A DNA stretch of 64,000 nucleotides from Affinundibacterium nitidum (GCF_014284155.1 NZ_JACOFZ010000001.1:1-64000); one strand, 5' to 3'; counted from the first letter of the stretch, positions 1-9,150 are shown. Notes: a model not told the origin generated them from the letters alone. Made by a program: numbers and translations.

Positions 1-79
1 AGGACGTTGATAGGCTGGGTGTGGAAGTGCAGTAATGCATTAAGCTAACCAGTACTAATTGCCCGTACGGCTTGTCCCT
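1..79 (+). rRNA. rrl: 23S ribosomal RNA, 3' end (partial)
   Basis: The first 79 bases match the conserved 3' terminus of bacterial 23S rRNA: a GTTGATAGGC(T/C)GGGTGTG block, then a GCTAACCAGTACTAATTG block and the closing CGGCTTG segment. The gene enters from the left edge, so only its last few helices are present. The 3' end is placed by comparison with the known E. coli terminus and may be off by a few bases. The roughly 170-base spacer before the 5S gene holds no recognisable tRNA. Confidence 0.95.
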
Positions 80-247
80 ATAACTTTGGTCAGTTATAGA
101 TAACTACGACAAGTATTACAAAAGTGTTTGCCCATATTGTTTGAGCAGTCACAACCGATTATTTCTGACGATAACATCGTCTACTTCTTCCCAATTGGAT
201 TTGCTGAAAGCGACAAAACAACGCGCTCTCAACAAATCAACAAGTTA

Positions 248-362
248 TGCCTGATGACTATAGCAAGTTGGTCCCACACCTTCCCATCCCGAACAGGACA
301 GTGAAACGACTTTGCGCCGATGATAGTGCTGCAACCAGTGTGAAAGTAGGTCATCGTCAGGC
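248..362 (+). rRNA. rrf: 5S ribosomal RNA
   Basis: This is a full-length 5S rRNA of about 115 bases. The 5' TGCCTGATGAC and the 3' GTCATCGTCAGGC can pair as the terminal helix, and the internal CCATCCCGAACAGGACAGTG block is the typical proteobacterial loop. It lies about 170 bases after the 23S end in the same direction, so it is the last gene of an rrn operon in the usual 16S-23S-5S order. Confidence 0.97.
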
Positions 363-373
363 TCTTATCCCAG

Positions 374-406
374 AAAGCCCCTGATTCCAGCGAATCAGGG
401 GCTTTT
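374..406 (+). terminator. Rho-independent terminator of the rRNA operon
   Basis: A 12-bp perfect stem (AGCCCCTGATTC with GAATCAGGGGCT) closes a short loop and is followed by a T run. It begins about 12 bases after the 5S gene, as expected for the end of an rrn transcript. Confidence 0.93.
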
Positions 407-631
407 GCTTTGCGCTTACGGAAAACATCGTCAACTCAATTGGGCCTAATATCCTGCCTAAGCTCATTTTTACCTACCCAATTTGATCGTCCTAAATCTA
501 AGGAATAGAGCGAATATCAGGGGGCTGCTGTTGAACCAAGTTAATTTGTGTTTGTCCAACGACCGTTCGGTTCAAGCTTGGTCTATGATAAGTTTTGTCC
601 TTCCTTAGATAATAATTACACGGAGTTTGCT

Positions 632-3600
632 ATGCGTCTTAGCTACAGTCGAAGCCTGTTTATCGCGATGTGTTTGATTTCTGGTCTCAGTAACTCTGCT
701 GATGTACCAAAGAAGAAATGGGATGTTAATTCCCCACCTAGCGAAACAAAGACCATTAATCTCGATATTAAGTCTGGTACTTGGATCAGCGTTGACGTGA
801 GTCCTGATGGAAAACAGGTGCTGTTCGACATGCTTGGTGATATATATGTGATACCAATTGAGGGTGGTGATGCTAAAGCCTTGACGCACTCAATGGCTTG
901 GGAAATGCAGGCTCGCTATTCACCAGATGGGAAACAAATCGCCTTCATGTCTGATGCTGGTGGTGGCGATAATATTTGGGTGATGAATGTAGATGGCTCC
1001 AATCCACATCCGGTCACGAAGGAAGACTTCCGTTTATTAAACAATCCTGTGTGGCATCCGAACGGTCAGTATATTGCTGCACGCAAACATTTTTCAGGAA
1101 CACGATCCCTTGGTTCCGGCGAAATCTGGATGTATCACACGAGCGGTGGTTCCGGAGTTCAACTCAACGAAAAACCAAACTGGCAGAAAGATTTAGGCGA
1201 GCCAGCTTTTTCACCTGACGGCCGCTATGTTTACTATTCTCAAGATACGACTGGTGGTTCTTCGTTTGAATATAACAAGAATTCGAATGGACAAATTTAT
1301 CAAATCTTCCGTAAAGATTTGATCGATGGGAAAACGATTTCTTTGGTTAGTGGCCCAGGTGGTGCTGTGCGACCTACACCATCACCCGATGGTAAATATT
1401 TGGCTTTTGTGCGTCGTATTCGAAATCAAAGTACTTTGTTTTTGAAGGATTTAAAAACCGGAGAAGAGATGCCGGTTTGGGCACATTTAGAGCGTGATAT
1501 GCAAGAAGCATGGGCAGTGCATGGTGTTTATCCTGCATTCGCTTGGATGCCCGGAGCCAAAGAAATCGTGGTTTGGGCCCAAGGTAAGATCTGGCGAGTT
1601 GACCCATTTGCTAAGAGTGCCAAAGAAATACCATTTCATGTGAAAGACAGTAGGGATATTCGTTCCGCTGTTCGATTTAGTACCGAGGTCGGTGCAGATC
1701 AATTTGATGTGAAGCAATTGCGCTGGGTGAACGTGTCACCAAAAGGTGACAAGGTCTTGTATTCTGCTTTGGGACATATCTATATCCGCGATTTACCAAA
1801 CGGTACGCCTCGTCGATTAACGAAGCAAAGCGAACATTTTGAGTACTTTCCGCAGTTTTCGCGAGATGGTAAGTCTGTCGTCTACGCAACCTGGCATGAT
1901 CAAACAACGGGCTCGATTCGTACCTACGATCTGGAGAGTGACCGTGAGCAAGTGTTGACAAAAGAGCTAGGCAAATACATTGATCCTACGGTGTCCCCTG
2001 ATGGCAAGACGGTCGTTTATCGAAAGGTGCGTGGTGGCTACCTGACTACACCTTGGTTTGGCCTTGAGAACGGTGTCTACGCCGTCAGTTCTGATGGAAA
2101 GTCATCCCCGCGTTTGGTGGCAGAGGATGGTGAAAATCCGCAGTTTGGAGTCGATAATAATACCTTGTATTTAACACGGACCAAATATACGAGTGAGGTC
2201 GATTGGTCGACATCTTTGTTTCGGATTAATCTAAGCAAATCAGAAGAGTTCGCGGTCGCTCGTGGCGACTTTGCATCAAACTTTTCAGTCTCGCCAGATG
2301 GTAAATGGCTGGCTTTTACCGAGCGTTTCCATGTGTATGTGATGCCTATGCCTGCAATTGGTAAAGCAATTACTGTTGGCTCGAAATCTGATGCTGTTCC
2401 GGTCAAGCAATTAGATGTGAACGCTGGGGACTATTTGCATTGGTCTGGTGACAGCAAAAAAATACATTTCAGCCTTGGTGATCAACTATTTACAAGTCCA
2501 TTAATTGATAGCTTCGCATTCATTGATGGAGCGTCGAAAGAGTTGCCAAAGCCAGCTGAGAATGGGCTTCAAATTGGATTCCGAGCACCTTCTGATAAAC
2601 CTTCAGGCGTGACGGTTGTCTCTGGAGCGCGCGTAGTCACGATGCGTGGCGACGAGGTGATTGAAAATGCGCGCATCCTTATTCGTGATAATCGGATTGC
2701 TGCAATTGGTAAGTCGGAAGAGATTGCAATCCCTGCCGGTGCGAACGTCGTTGATGCGAAGGGGAAGACGATTATCCCTGGCCTCGTTGATGTTCACTGG
2801 CATGGCGGTATGGGGGAGTCAGAGCTTATCCCGCAGCAAAGCTGGGTCGATTATGCATCGCTCGCTTTTGGTGTGACGACGATTCATGATCCGTCGAATG
2901 ATACCTCTGAGATTTTTACTCATAGCGAGATGCAAAAGGCGGGTCAAGTGGTTGCTCCCAGAATTTTCTCGACTGGGACAATCCTTTACGGAGCAAAGGC
3001 GAATTTTAGCGCGGTCGTGAATAGTTACGAAGATGCGCTAACTCATTTAAAACGCCTCAAAGCAGCAGGGGCAATTTCAGTAAAAAGCTATAACCAACCA
3101 CGTCGTGAGCAGCGTCAGCAAATTCTCGAAGCAGCGCGCCAGACAAATATGATGGTTGTACCCGAGGGTGGTTCTCTGTTTCAGCACAATATGACGATGG
3201 TAGTCGATGGCCACACAGGCGTCGAACACTCGATTCCAGTAGCGAACGCGTACGAAGATGTGAAACAGTTATGGTCTCAAACCAAGGTCGGTTACACGCC
3301 CACATTGATCGTTGGTTATGGTGGATTAGATGGCGAACATTATTGGTATGCGAGAACAGATGTGTGGAAGCATCCGATTTTGTCTCGTTATGTGCCACGC
3401 TCTGTTCTGGAACCACGTAGCGTGCGTCGTGAGACAGCACCCGAGGAAGATTTTAATGTATTCAATATCGCCCGCACTGCGACTGAATTGCAACGAGCAG
3501 GTGTAGCTGTCAATATCGGTGCTCATGGTCAACGCGAGGGACTTGGTGCTCACTGGGAGATGTGGACGTTGGCACGTGGCGGCATGACGCCGCTCGAAGT

Positions 3601-3895
3601 GATACGTTCTGCGACACTCAATGGCGCGGCTTATCTTGGTATGGATAAGGATATCGGTTCGCTAGAGGTTGGAAAGTTGGCTGACATGGTAATTTTGAAT
3701 GGTGATGTGTTGAAGGATATTCGTAATTCGGATCAGATTTCCCACGTAATGTTGAATGGACGTTTATACGACGTAAATACGATGAACGAAATCGGCCTTC
3801 GTAATAAGACACGTAAGCCATTTTTCTTCGAGGGAAAAAATGGAGTGAATGTACCCGTCAATGTACAGACCTATGGTGATGGACACGGACACTAG
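632..3895 (+). CDS. Secreted TolB-like beta-propeller / amidohydrolase fusion protein
   Basis: This 1087-residue protein begins with an export signal (basic MRLSYSR, hydrophobic FIAMCLISGL, then SADV). The N-terminal two thirds contain repeated SPDGK motifs typical of PD40/TolB-type beta-propeller blades. From about residue 660 there is an amidohydrolase-superfamily domain with the metal-binding H-x-H (VDVHWHGG), a possible carbamylated lysine (SVKSYNQ), further histidines (GVEHS, GAHGQ) and the usual C-terminal LADMVILNGD strand. The family hydrolyses amide or ester bonds in a periplasmic or outer location; the substrate cannot be read from sequence. I start at ATG 632 rather than 548 because a GGAG lies just upstream and the signal peptide then sits at the N-terminus. 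It is monocistronic, between the rrn terminator and its own hairpin. Confidence 0.9.
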   Translation: MRLSYSRSLFIAMCLISGLSNSADVPKKKWDVNSPPSETKTINLDIKSGTWISVDVSPDGKQVLFDMLGDIYVIPIEGGDAKALTHSMAWEMQARYSPDGKQIAFMSDAGGGDNIWVMNVDGSNPHPVTKEDFRLLNNPVWHPNGQYIAARKHFSGTRSLGSGEIWMYHTSGGSGVQLNEKPNWQKDLGEPAFSPDGRYVYYSQDTTGGSSFEYNKNSNGQIYQIFRKDLIDGKTISLVSGPGGAVRPTPSPDGKYLAFVRRIRNQSTLFLKDLKTGEEMPVWAHLERDMQEAWAVHGVYPAFAWMPGAKEIVVWAQGKIWRVDPFAKSAKEIPFHVKDSRDIRSAVRFSTEVGADQFDVKQLRWVNVSPKGDKVLYSALGHIYIRDLPNGTPRRLTKQSEHFEYFPQFSRDGKSVVYATWHDQTTGSIRTYDLESDREQVLTKELGKYIDPTVSPDGKTVVYRKVRGGYLTTPWFGLENGVYAVSSDGKSSPRLVAEDGENPQFGVDNNTLYLTRTKYTSEVDWSTSLFRINLSKSEEFAVARGDFASNFSVSPDGKWLAFTERFHVYVMPMPAIGKAITVGSKSDAVPVKQLDVNAGDYLHWSGDSKKIHFSLGDQLFTSPLIDSFAFIDGASKELPKPAENGLQIGFRAPSDKPSGVTVVSGARVVTMRGDEVIENARILIRDNRIAAIGKSEEIAIPAGANVVDAKGKTIIPGLVDVHWHGGMGESELIPQQSWVDYASLAFGVTTIHDPSNDTSEIFTHSEMQKAGQVVAPRIFSTGTILYGAKANFSAVVNSYEDALTHLKRLKAAGAISVKSYNQPRREQRQQILEAARQTNMMVVPEGGSLFQHNMTMVVDGHTGVEHSIPVANAYEDVKQLWSQTKVGYTPTLIVGYGGLDGEHYWYARTDVWKHPILSRYVPRSVLEPRSVRRETAPEEDFNVFNIARTATELQRAGVAVNIGAHGQREGLGAHWEMWTLARGGMTPLEVIRSATLNGAAYLGMDKDIGSLEVGKLADMVILNGDVLKDIRNSDQISHVMLNGRLYDVNTMNEIGLRNKTRKPFFFEGKNGVNVPVNVQTYGDGHGH

Positions 3896-3927
3896 GCGAT
3901 TGATTTGAGTCGCCCACTGGGGGCGCA

Positions 3928-3965
3928 TAAAGCCATAACATTTTGCGATGTTGTGGCTTTTTCTT
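3928..3965 (+). terminator. Rho-independent terminator after the amidohydrolase gene
   Basis: AAAGCCATAACAT and ATGTTGTGGCTTT form a stem with one mismatch and a short loop, followed by a T-rich stretch. It lies about 33 bases after the stop codon. Confidence 0.85.
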
Positions 3966-4224
3966 TTTTAAATTTTGTTTCTGACCTTGCATCGACGGCA
4001 CTGTCAACATGTTGGACAGAGTAAATCTAACTGGAAGAACGAGAGTTCCTTAAGAATCCGAGCAAGCGCTCGAAAAAGCAGATAAAAATCATTATTTTGC
4101 TAATAGAAAGGCAAGATTTGTGCATTGTGTTTCTGCATCGTTGTGTAAATCCTTTAGAATAGAGGGTTACAACATTTTGTGTTCACTGAGTTCGAATTGG
4201 TGACACGTCCAAGCAAAGTACAGC
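3966..4224 (+). other. Intergenic region upstream of ribBX
   Basis: These 259 bases hold no ORF of note. I looked for an FMN riboswitch (RFN element), which often precedes ribB in proteobacteria, and do not see its conserved blocks. A promoter for the riboflavin genes presumably lies here, but I could not find a well-spaced -35/-10 pair. Confidence 0.5.
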
Positions 4225-5337
4225 ATGAATATTTCAAATACCCAAGAAATTGTCGAAGAACTGCGCGCCGGTCGTATGGTGATTTTGGTCGACGAAGAGG
4301 ATCGCGAAAATGAAGGCGACCTAGTACTTGCCGCGGAGTTCGTCACGCCAGAGGCCATCAATTTTATGGCGAAGTACGGACGAGGATTGATCTGTTTGAC
4401 CTTGACTGAAGAACGGTGCGACCAGTTGAACCTTGCGATGATGTCTAGTCGTAACGGTACTGCGTATGGTACAAATTTCACGGTCTCGATTGAAGCTGCA
4501 GAAGGGGTTACGACCGGTATTTCAGCGGCTGACCGAGCACGTACTATCCAAGTTGCTGTCGACCCGAATATGACGGCTGACGACATTGTGCAACCGGGAC
4601 ATGTGTTTCCATTAAAAGCGCAAAAAGGTGGTGTTTTGATGCGCGCTGGTCATACAGAGGCTGGGTGCGATTTAGCAGAGTTAGCTGGGCTCAATCCATC
4701 ATCTGTAATTTGTGAGATTATGAAAGATGATGGCACAATGGCACGTTTGCCAGATTTGCTTGAATTCGCGGCGACGCATGGGCTGAAGATCGGTACCATT
4801 GCAGATCTGATTCGCTATCGCAGTCAAAATGAAAGTATGGTGCAACGTGTTGCTGAGCGCCCTATGCAAACCGTACATGGCCGTTTCGATGCGATTGTCT
4901 ATCGCGATATTCCGAGTAACTCAGCTCACTTAGTCTTGGTCCATGGCGATGTCTCGGCTGATGTTGAAACGCTAGTGCGCGTGCATCAACCTGTTTCAAT
5001 TCTCGATTTGCTTGAAACACAGGTAACAACACACTCATGGAATATAGCGAGTGCCCTACAAGCAATACAAGCAGCACCAAGTGGCGTAATGGTGCTGCTC
5101 AATTGCGAAGAGACCGCCGAACAGCTTTTCTCACAGTTTAATGCGTTGAATACACCAGAGAAAAAGCCTCAGGGGCGTGCAGCCCGGATGGATTTGCGCA
5201 CTTATGGCATTGGAGCGCAGATTTTACGTGATGTTGGAGTGGGCAAGATGCGTTTGCTGGCTAATCCACGTAAGATGCCATCAATGACAGGTTTCAATTT
5301 GGAAGTGACAGGCTATCTCGATTGCCCAACAAAATAG
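4225..5337 (+). CDS. ribBX: RibBX: 3,4-dihydroxy-2-butanone-4-phosphate synthase with degenerate GTP cyclohydrolase II-like domain
   Basis: Residues 1-205 form a complete RibB domain, which converts ribulose 5-phosphate to 3,4-dihydroxy-2-butanone 4-phosphate for riboflavin synthesis. Visible motifs are the acidic [12 protein letters not shown] loop, [12 protein letters not shown], and the [11 protein letters not shown] block. Residues about 207-370 resemble GTP cyclohydrolase II, with a [16 protein letters not shown] stretch, but the three zinc cysteines and the RQEGRGIGL-type GTP loop of active RibA are absent. The protein therefore fits the RibBX type rather than a true bifunctional RibBA, and GTP cyclohydrolase II is probably encoded elsewhere. 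ribH follows 72 bases downstream. Many pipelines would label this ribBA. Confidence 0.9.
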   Translation: MNISNTQEIVEELRAGRMVILVDEEDRENEGDLVLAAEFVTPEAINFMAKYGRGLICLTLTEERCDQLNLAMMSSRNGTAYGTNFTVSIEAAEGVTTGISAADRARTIQVAVDPNMTADDIVQPGHVFPLKAQKGGVLMRAGHTEAGCDLAELAGLNPSSVICEIMKDDGTMARLPDLLEFAATHGLKIGTIADLIRYRSQNESMVQRVAERPMQTVHGRFDAIVYRDIPSNSAHLVLVHGDVSADVETLVRVHQPVSILDLLETQVTTHSWNIASALQAIQAAPSGVMVLLNCEETAEQLFSQFNALNTPEKKPQGRAARMDLRTYGIGAQILRDVGVGKMRLLANPRKMPSMTGFNLEVTGYLDCPTK

Positions 5338-5409
5338 TCTATGCTGTTCTGACACTGGCATTCAAGCAAAAGAAAATTTAATGCGATCTGGTCGCGAAAA
5401 GGAATAAAC

Positions 5410-5910
5410 ATGACAGTAGGACACTATGAATCAAATTTAGATGGTGCAGGCGTGCGCGTTGGGATTGTTCAAGCACGCTTCAACGAGAATATTGGCGAAG
5501 GATTGTTAAGCTCATGCTTATCGGAGTTAAAACGTCTCGGCGTGATGGATGAGGATGTCTTGCATGTCACTGTGCCAGGCGCCTTGGAAGTGCCACTAGC
5601 TTTGCAAAAGCTGGCAGCCACTCACCAGTTTGATGCTTTGATCGCTTTGGGTGCAGTCATTCGTGGTGAGACCTATCACTTTGAGTTAGTCTCAAATGAA
5701 TCAGGTGCGGGCATTACACGCGTTGGATTAGACACTGGTATTCCAATTGCAAATGCAATTTTGACGACCGAAAATGATGAGCAGGCCGAAGTGCGGATGC
5801 ATGAAAAGGGGGCAGATGCGGCACGCGTTGCGATTGAAATGGCGAATTTGACTTTAGCGCTGGAAGAACTCGCTGAAGCCACCGAAGACATTCATTACGA
5901 AGCAGATTAA
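5410..5910 (+). CDS. ribH: 6,7-dimethyl-8-ribityllumazine synthase
   Basis: The 166-residue product is a typical lumazine synthase. It condenses 5-amino-6-ribitylaminouracil with the butanone phosphate made by RibB. Visible signatures are the [10 protein letters not shown] start strand, [10 protein letters not shown], the [13 protein letters not shown] loop with its catalytic histidine, and GVLTT-like [13 protein letters not shown] near the phosphate site. An AAGGA Shine-Dalgarno precedes the ATG. It lies between ribBX and nusB, a very common proteobacterial arrangement. Confidence 0.97.
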   Translation: MTVGHYESNLDGAGVRVGIVQARFNENIGEGLLSSCLSELKRLGVMDEDVLHVTVPGALEVPLALQKLAATHQFDALIALGAVIRGETYHFELVSNESGAGITRVGLDTGIPIANAILTTENDEQAEVRMHEKGADAARVAIEMANLTLALEELAEATEDIHYEAD

Positions 5911-5913
5911 TTT

Positions 5914-5931
5914 GTAGTGCATTGGCACTAC
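5914..5931 (+). other. Intercistronic hairpin between ribH and nusB
   Basis: A perfect 7-bp stem, GTAGTGC with GCACTAC, closes a 4-base loop three bases after the ribH stop codon. There is no T tract, so it is unlikely to be a strong terminator. It may stabilise the ribH message or mark a processing point. Confidence 0.55.
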
Positions 5932-5956
5932 TACGACAAAATACGAAGGCAAAACT

Positions 5957-6418
5957 ATGACTACCACTTCACAACACGCCAATCCAAATAAGAGTCGCTC
6001 ACCACGCCATCGCGCCCGTGAGTTTGCACTTCAAGGTATTTACCAATGGCTCTTAAATAATGAAGATTCTGGCGTAATTGATGCACATATTCGAGAAGCG
6101 CACGGTTTCGATAAGGCTGATCGAGAGCACTTTGATGCACTCTTGCATGGTGCGATTAATCAATCGATTGAACTTCGTCAGCAGTTCGCGCCTTTTATTG
6201 ATCGTGGCATCGCGGAACTGTCACCTATCGAACACGCTGCTTTGCTCATTGGCGCTTATGAATTGAAAAACCATTTGGAAATTCCTTATCGCGTCGTTAT
6301 TAACGAAGCGGTGGAATTGACGAAATCATTTGGTGGACAAGACGGTCATAAATATGTGAACGGTGTGCTCGATAAATTGGCGGCACAACTTCGTGTGGTT
6401 GAGGTTTCTTCGAAATAA
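5957..6418 (+). CDS. nusB: Transcription antitermination factor NusB
   Basis: A 153-residue all-helical NusB protein, which binds boxA RNA together with S10 (NusE) during rRNA transcription antitermination. The typical start ([16 protein letters not shown]) and C-terminal block ([19 protein letters not shown] followed by [11 protein letters not shown]) are both present. Length is normal, with a short basic N-terminal extension. It is the last gene of the ribBX-ribH-nusB unit and is followed at once by a strong terminator. Confidence 0.97.
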   Translation: MTTTSQHANPNKSRSPRHRAREFALQGIYQWLLNNEDSGVIDAHIREAHGFDKADREHFDALLHGAINQSIELRQQFAPFIDRGIAELSPIEHAALLIGAYELKNHLEIPYRVVINEAVELTKSFGGQDGHKYVNGVLDKLAAQLRVVEVSSK

Positions 6419-6440
6419 GGAGCAATTGACAGATTAGATG

Positions 6441-6471
6441 AAAAAGGCCCTCGATTGAGGGCCTTTTTTAT
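6441..6471 (+). terminator. Rho-independent terminator after nusB
   Basis: AAAAAGGCCCTC and GAGGGCCTTTTT pair across a four-base loop and run into T residues, 22 bases after the nusB stop. Confidence 0.95.
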
Positions 6472-6495
6472 ATATGTATTGGATCTATTTTCGTG

Positions 6496-6882
6496 CTAAT
6501 CAAAGCTATATTCTAATAGCACTTGAGAACCTTCATTACCACCCGAGCTCCAAGTCGTACGTCCGTGTCCGCGAATTCCTTCAAAATCGCCTGTACCTGA
6601 ACCTGTGATCACGTTAAGTGTGCTGATCGATTGCCCCGATTTGACCGAACCAACATGTTGCAAAATAAAGCCACCACGGCGATCACCAATTTTCCCGTTC
6701 AAGTATTCGAGCCCCACGAAACTCGAGACCCCTCCATTCCCAGCGAATGCTAAACACTCAAAGCGCGATTCTGCCTGTATATCACCTAAATAATGGTGTG
6801 TGAGTTTAGACCTGCGTAGCCCAGTCTCTAGATCGAGTTTTTCGTCTAGACCAAAAAGTTTAACAGTTCCGCATGCAAGCAT
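6496..6882 (-). CDS. DUF3224 family protein
   Basis: A 128-residue soluble protein without signal peptide or membrane segment. The C-terminal GTGDFEGIRGHGR motif and the alternating beta-strand pattern fit the DUF3224 family, small beta-barrel proteins related in fold to allene oxide cyclase; their function is not established. A very strong Shine-Dalgarno (GGGGGAGGA) precedes the ATG. It is divergent from the LysR regulator at 7201 across an AT-rich gap, so that regulator may control it; this is inference. Confidence 0.8.
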   Translation of the reverse strand: MLACGTVKLFGLDEKLDLETGLRRSKLTHHYLGDIQAESRFECLAFAGNGGVSSFVGLEYLNGKIGDRRGGFILQHVGSVKSGQSISTLNVITGSGTGDFEGIRGHGRTTWSSGGNEGSQVLLEYSFD

Positions 6883-7200
6883 CTTTATTCCTCCCCCTAA
6901 GAATACGATTCAAAAAGACTAGTGAAATAAATAAGGACTTCACCACAACTGATAATTGTGACTATTCGGAAATGACCTTTTGAGTAATATACCGCTTTAA
7001 TTTTTATTGTATTTCTTCCACTTGATTGTTCTTTCGATATAAATCAGCGTGGTTTTTTACCTTTTTTGCATCTAAAAGTAGAGTATTTCAAATTTTACGT
7101 ATCATGTCTAATCGTAAAATCACATACTCTATGCGATTTTGTTATAAGCTCGGGGCCGGTCATAATATAAAGATTATTCTAATAAAAAACTTATATAAAA
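6883..7200. promoter_or_regulatory. AT-rich divergent intergenic region
   Basis: These 318 bases separate the DUF3224 gene (minus) from the LysR gene (plus) and are visibly much richer in A and T than the flanks, with several TATA-like stretches near 7165-7200. A LysR-type regulator commonly binds such a divergent region. I could not define one operator with confidence. A 62-codon open frame inside (7026-7214) overlaps the LysR start and looks spurious. Confidence 0.5.
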
Positions 7201-8172
7201 ATGATGAAATTTAGACAAATCGAGGCATTTCGTTGTTTGATGGTCGCTGGTACGAGTTTGGGGGCAGCTAGAAAGATGAACATTTCTCAGCCCGCAATTA
7301 GCCGTCTGGTTGCAGATCTTGAGGATAGCCTTGGATTCCGGTTGTTCAATCGCTCTAAAGGCCGTTTAGAGCCGACTACGGCTGGAGTTCGATTCTATCG
7401 GGCCGTAGAAGAGAATTTTCTTGGTCTTGAGAGATTGACTCAAGTTGCGGCCAATATACGTGCTGATGCACCTGAAGGTATATCGGTCGCTTGTCTATTT
7501 GTACTTTCGACTACATTAATGCCCTTAGTCTTGAAAGAATTCTTTAAATATCATCCAAACGTGCCTGTAACGGTCGATACCTGCAATGGCCCTGAGATCT
7601 TAGTACGATTGCAAGATATGAAAGTCGATATGGCTATCGCACTTGAGTTCCCAGCGTTTGCTGGCATTGAGATTGAAAAGATACTAAAGGTGAATGTGTC
7701 TTGTGCTTTGCCCGAGGGGCATAGACTTGTCGAGAAGGATATGATCTTTCCGGAGGATATCGACGGTGAAAATATGATCGGTTGGGTACCTATCATTTCA
7801 CAGAATTATGAAAAGGAACTCGAAAGTTTGCAGGCCGCAAAGAGTGTACCTAGAAATGTTATTAAGACCCACACTTCACATACACGTTATGCGATGGTGG
7901 CACATGGGTTAGGGCTCTCTTTGGTTGAACCATTCGCTGCCAAAATTTGGCGTAAAAATGGAGTGGTGGTGAAGCCATTTGCGGGTGAGATTAGTTATGA
8001 TTATGTTTTAGCTTATCCGAGTGGCGGCATTCGATCTCAGATCATGCATGATTTTCGTGACGCAGTAATTAAGGTGGCTAATGAATATGATTTTGGCTTC
8101 GATTGTCGGACTAAAGCGGCATTAGTAAACGGTCTTTCAGAGAAGTCTTCAAGCAAAAAAAGCCCGAATTAA
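7201..8172 (+). CDS. LysR-family transcriptional regulator
   Basis: The 323-residue product has an N-terminal winged helix-turn-helix at about residues 4-62 (FRQIEAFRCLMVAG, then NISQPAISRLVADLE) and a periplasmic-binding-like effector domain from about residue 92. The ligand is not readable from sequence. The start may be the ATG at 7201 or the next one at 7204; no clear Shine-Dalgarno decides. Its 3' end runs into the terminator shared with the convergent transglycosylase gene. Divergent placement makes the DUF3224 gene a candidate target. Confidence 0.92.
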   Translation: MMKFRQIEAFRCLMVAGTSLGAARKMNISQPAISRLVADLEDSLGFRLFNRSKGRLEPTTAGVRFYRAVEENFLGLERLTQVAANIRADAPEGISVACLFVLSTTLMPLVLKEFFKYHPNVPVTVDTCNGPEILVRLQDMKVDMAIALEFPAFAGIEIEKILKVNVSCALPEGHRLVEKDMIFPEDIDGENMIGWVPIISQNYEKELESLQAAKSVPRNVIKTHTSHTRYAMVAHGLGLSLVEPFAAKIWRKNGVVVKPFAGEISYDYVLAYPSGGIRSQIMHDFRDAVIKVANEYDFGFDCRTKAALVNGLSEKSSSKKSPN

Positions 8173-8187
8173 TCGGGCTTTTTTTAT
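8156..8187. terminator. Bidirectional terminator between convergent genes
   Basis: AAAAAAAGCCCGAATT and AATCGGGCTTTTTTT form a stem with A and T tracts on either side, so it can work on both strands. It overlaps the end of the LysR gene and lies 19 bases past the end of the convergent transglycosylase gene. Confidence 0.93.
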
Positions 8188-8205
8188 ATGTTTGTCGTTG
8201 ATGAA

Positions 8206-9150
8206 TTAAATCCCCGCAACGATCTCATTGTGATCTTTTGGCGTAACTTTCTCATTTGTAAGTTCGTCAATTGTTTTATCACCTGGCGTTTCTTGAGGGC
8301 GAACAATGTTTGCTGGCTTGTTGGTAGAGAATATTGAAACTGGCTTGCCAGCCGCGACGTCTTTAAGGCGTTTGTACTCGGCTAAGACCAAGTTGCCATA
8401 GCCGCCGTCTGTTTCATTGTCGGTTGCACCTACATATCGTTTAAGGCCACCTTCGATAGAGCCGGCAGCTTTTACGCAATCGCGCAGAATCATTGCACCA
8501 ACTTTGATATTAGCCACTGGGTTCAACGCCGCTTTAACACCGCCCAATTCATTAAAACGATCCTTATGCACCTTGGACATGACCTGCATTAGTCCTTGTG
8601 CCCCTACTGGACTTTCGGAAAAAGGGTTGAAGCGTGATTCAATCGCGATGACCGACAAAATAAGTAGTGGATCTAACTTGGTTTCTTTGGCAGTGAGATA
8701 GCTCGCAGAAACTAGCATATCGATTGCGTCATTGGCTACACGGTAACGTTTCGAGAGCCAATTTGTGACGAGCAATTGCTGGCGTTGGTCGCCTAGTAAT
8801 TTCGTGTTACTCACCGCGATTGTATCGACTGTCGATTCTTGCTCGGTGCTTTGAGAAATCATTTCAGGTGTTGCCATAATCATTGATAGATCCGGCGTGC
8901 TCGTACTTTCCAGGGCAGTATTTTCACTATTGGCAAATGGCGAGAGCGATCTGAACTTAGTCGCCAATTCTGGATTGAAAAACATGCATGCCAGAATAAC
9001 GATAGCAAGCATGCCAAGCGCAGCCGTTGTGTGTAATACGGTGGTCAAAACATCGACCTTGCGTTTCTTCGCAAGCAAACGCTGCATTTCTTTTTGCGCA
9101 GAGCGAGAATGGCTCGGCGTATGAGCTGTTAAAATTAGGTTTTGAATCAT
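8206..9150 (-). CDS. Membrane-anchored lytic transglycosylase (SLT domain)
   Basis: A 314-residue protein with one transmembrane anchor near residues 37-56 and a C-terminal SLT/lysozyme-like domain. The catalytic glutamate is in the IAIESRFNPFS motif, followed by the family's GAQGLMQVM motif. Such enzymes cleave peptidoglycan glycan strands in the periplasm and form 1,6-anhydromuramic ends. I start at the ATG at 9150, which follows an AGGAGGTAG Shine-Dalgarno, not at the upstream ATG at 9186. The gene stands alone, and its natural partner is not evident from the neighbours. Confidence 0.9.
   Translation of the reverse strand: MIQNLILTAHTPSHSRSAQKEMQRLLAKKRKVDVLTTVLHTTAALGMLAIVILACMFFNPELATKFRSLSPFANSENTALESTSTPDLSMIMATPEMISQSTEQESTVDTIAVSNTKLLGDQRQQLLVTNWLSKRYRVANDAIDMLVSASYLTAKETKLDPLLILSVIAIESRFNPFSESPVGAQGLMQVMSKVHKDRFNELGGVKAALNPVANIKVGAMILRDCVKAAGSIEGGLKRYVGATDNETDGGYGNLVLAEYKRLKDVAAGKPVSIFSTNKPANIVRPQETPGDKTIDELTNEKVTPKDHNEIVAGI

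Noticed and set aside
80-247. tRNA in the 23S-5S spacer
   Set aside because: No cloverleaf or T-loop consensus is visible.
548-631. N-terminal extension of the amidohydrolase frame from ATG 548
   Set aside because: The extra 28 residues hide the signal peptide and lack a ribosome site; ATG 632 has a GGAG and places the signal peptide at the start.
3057-3440. 127-codon reverse-strand ORF inside the amidohydrolase gene
   Set aside because: It is opposite to a strong coding region and its product has no protein-like character.
3966-4224. FMN riboswitch before ribBX
   Set aside because: The conserved RFN blocks are not present.
4167-4586. 139-codon reverse ORF over the ribBX start
   Set aside because: It is a shadow of the RibB coding frame.
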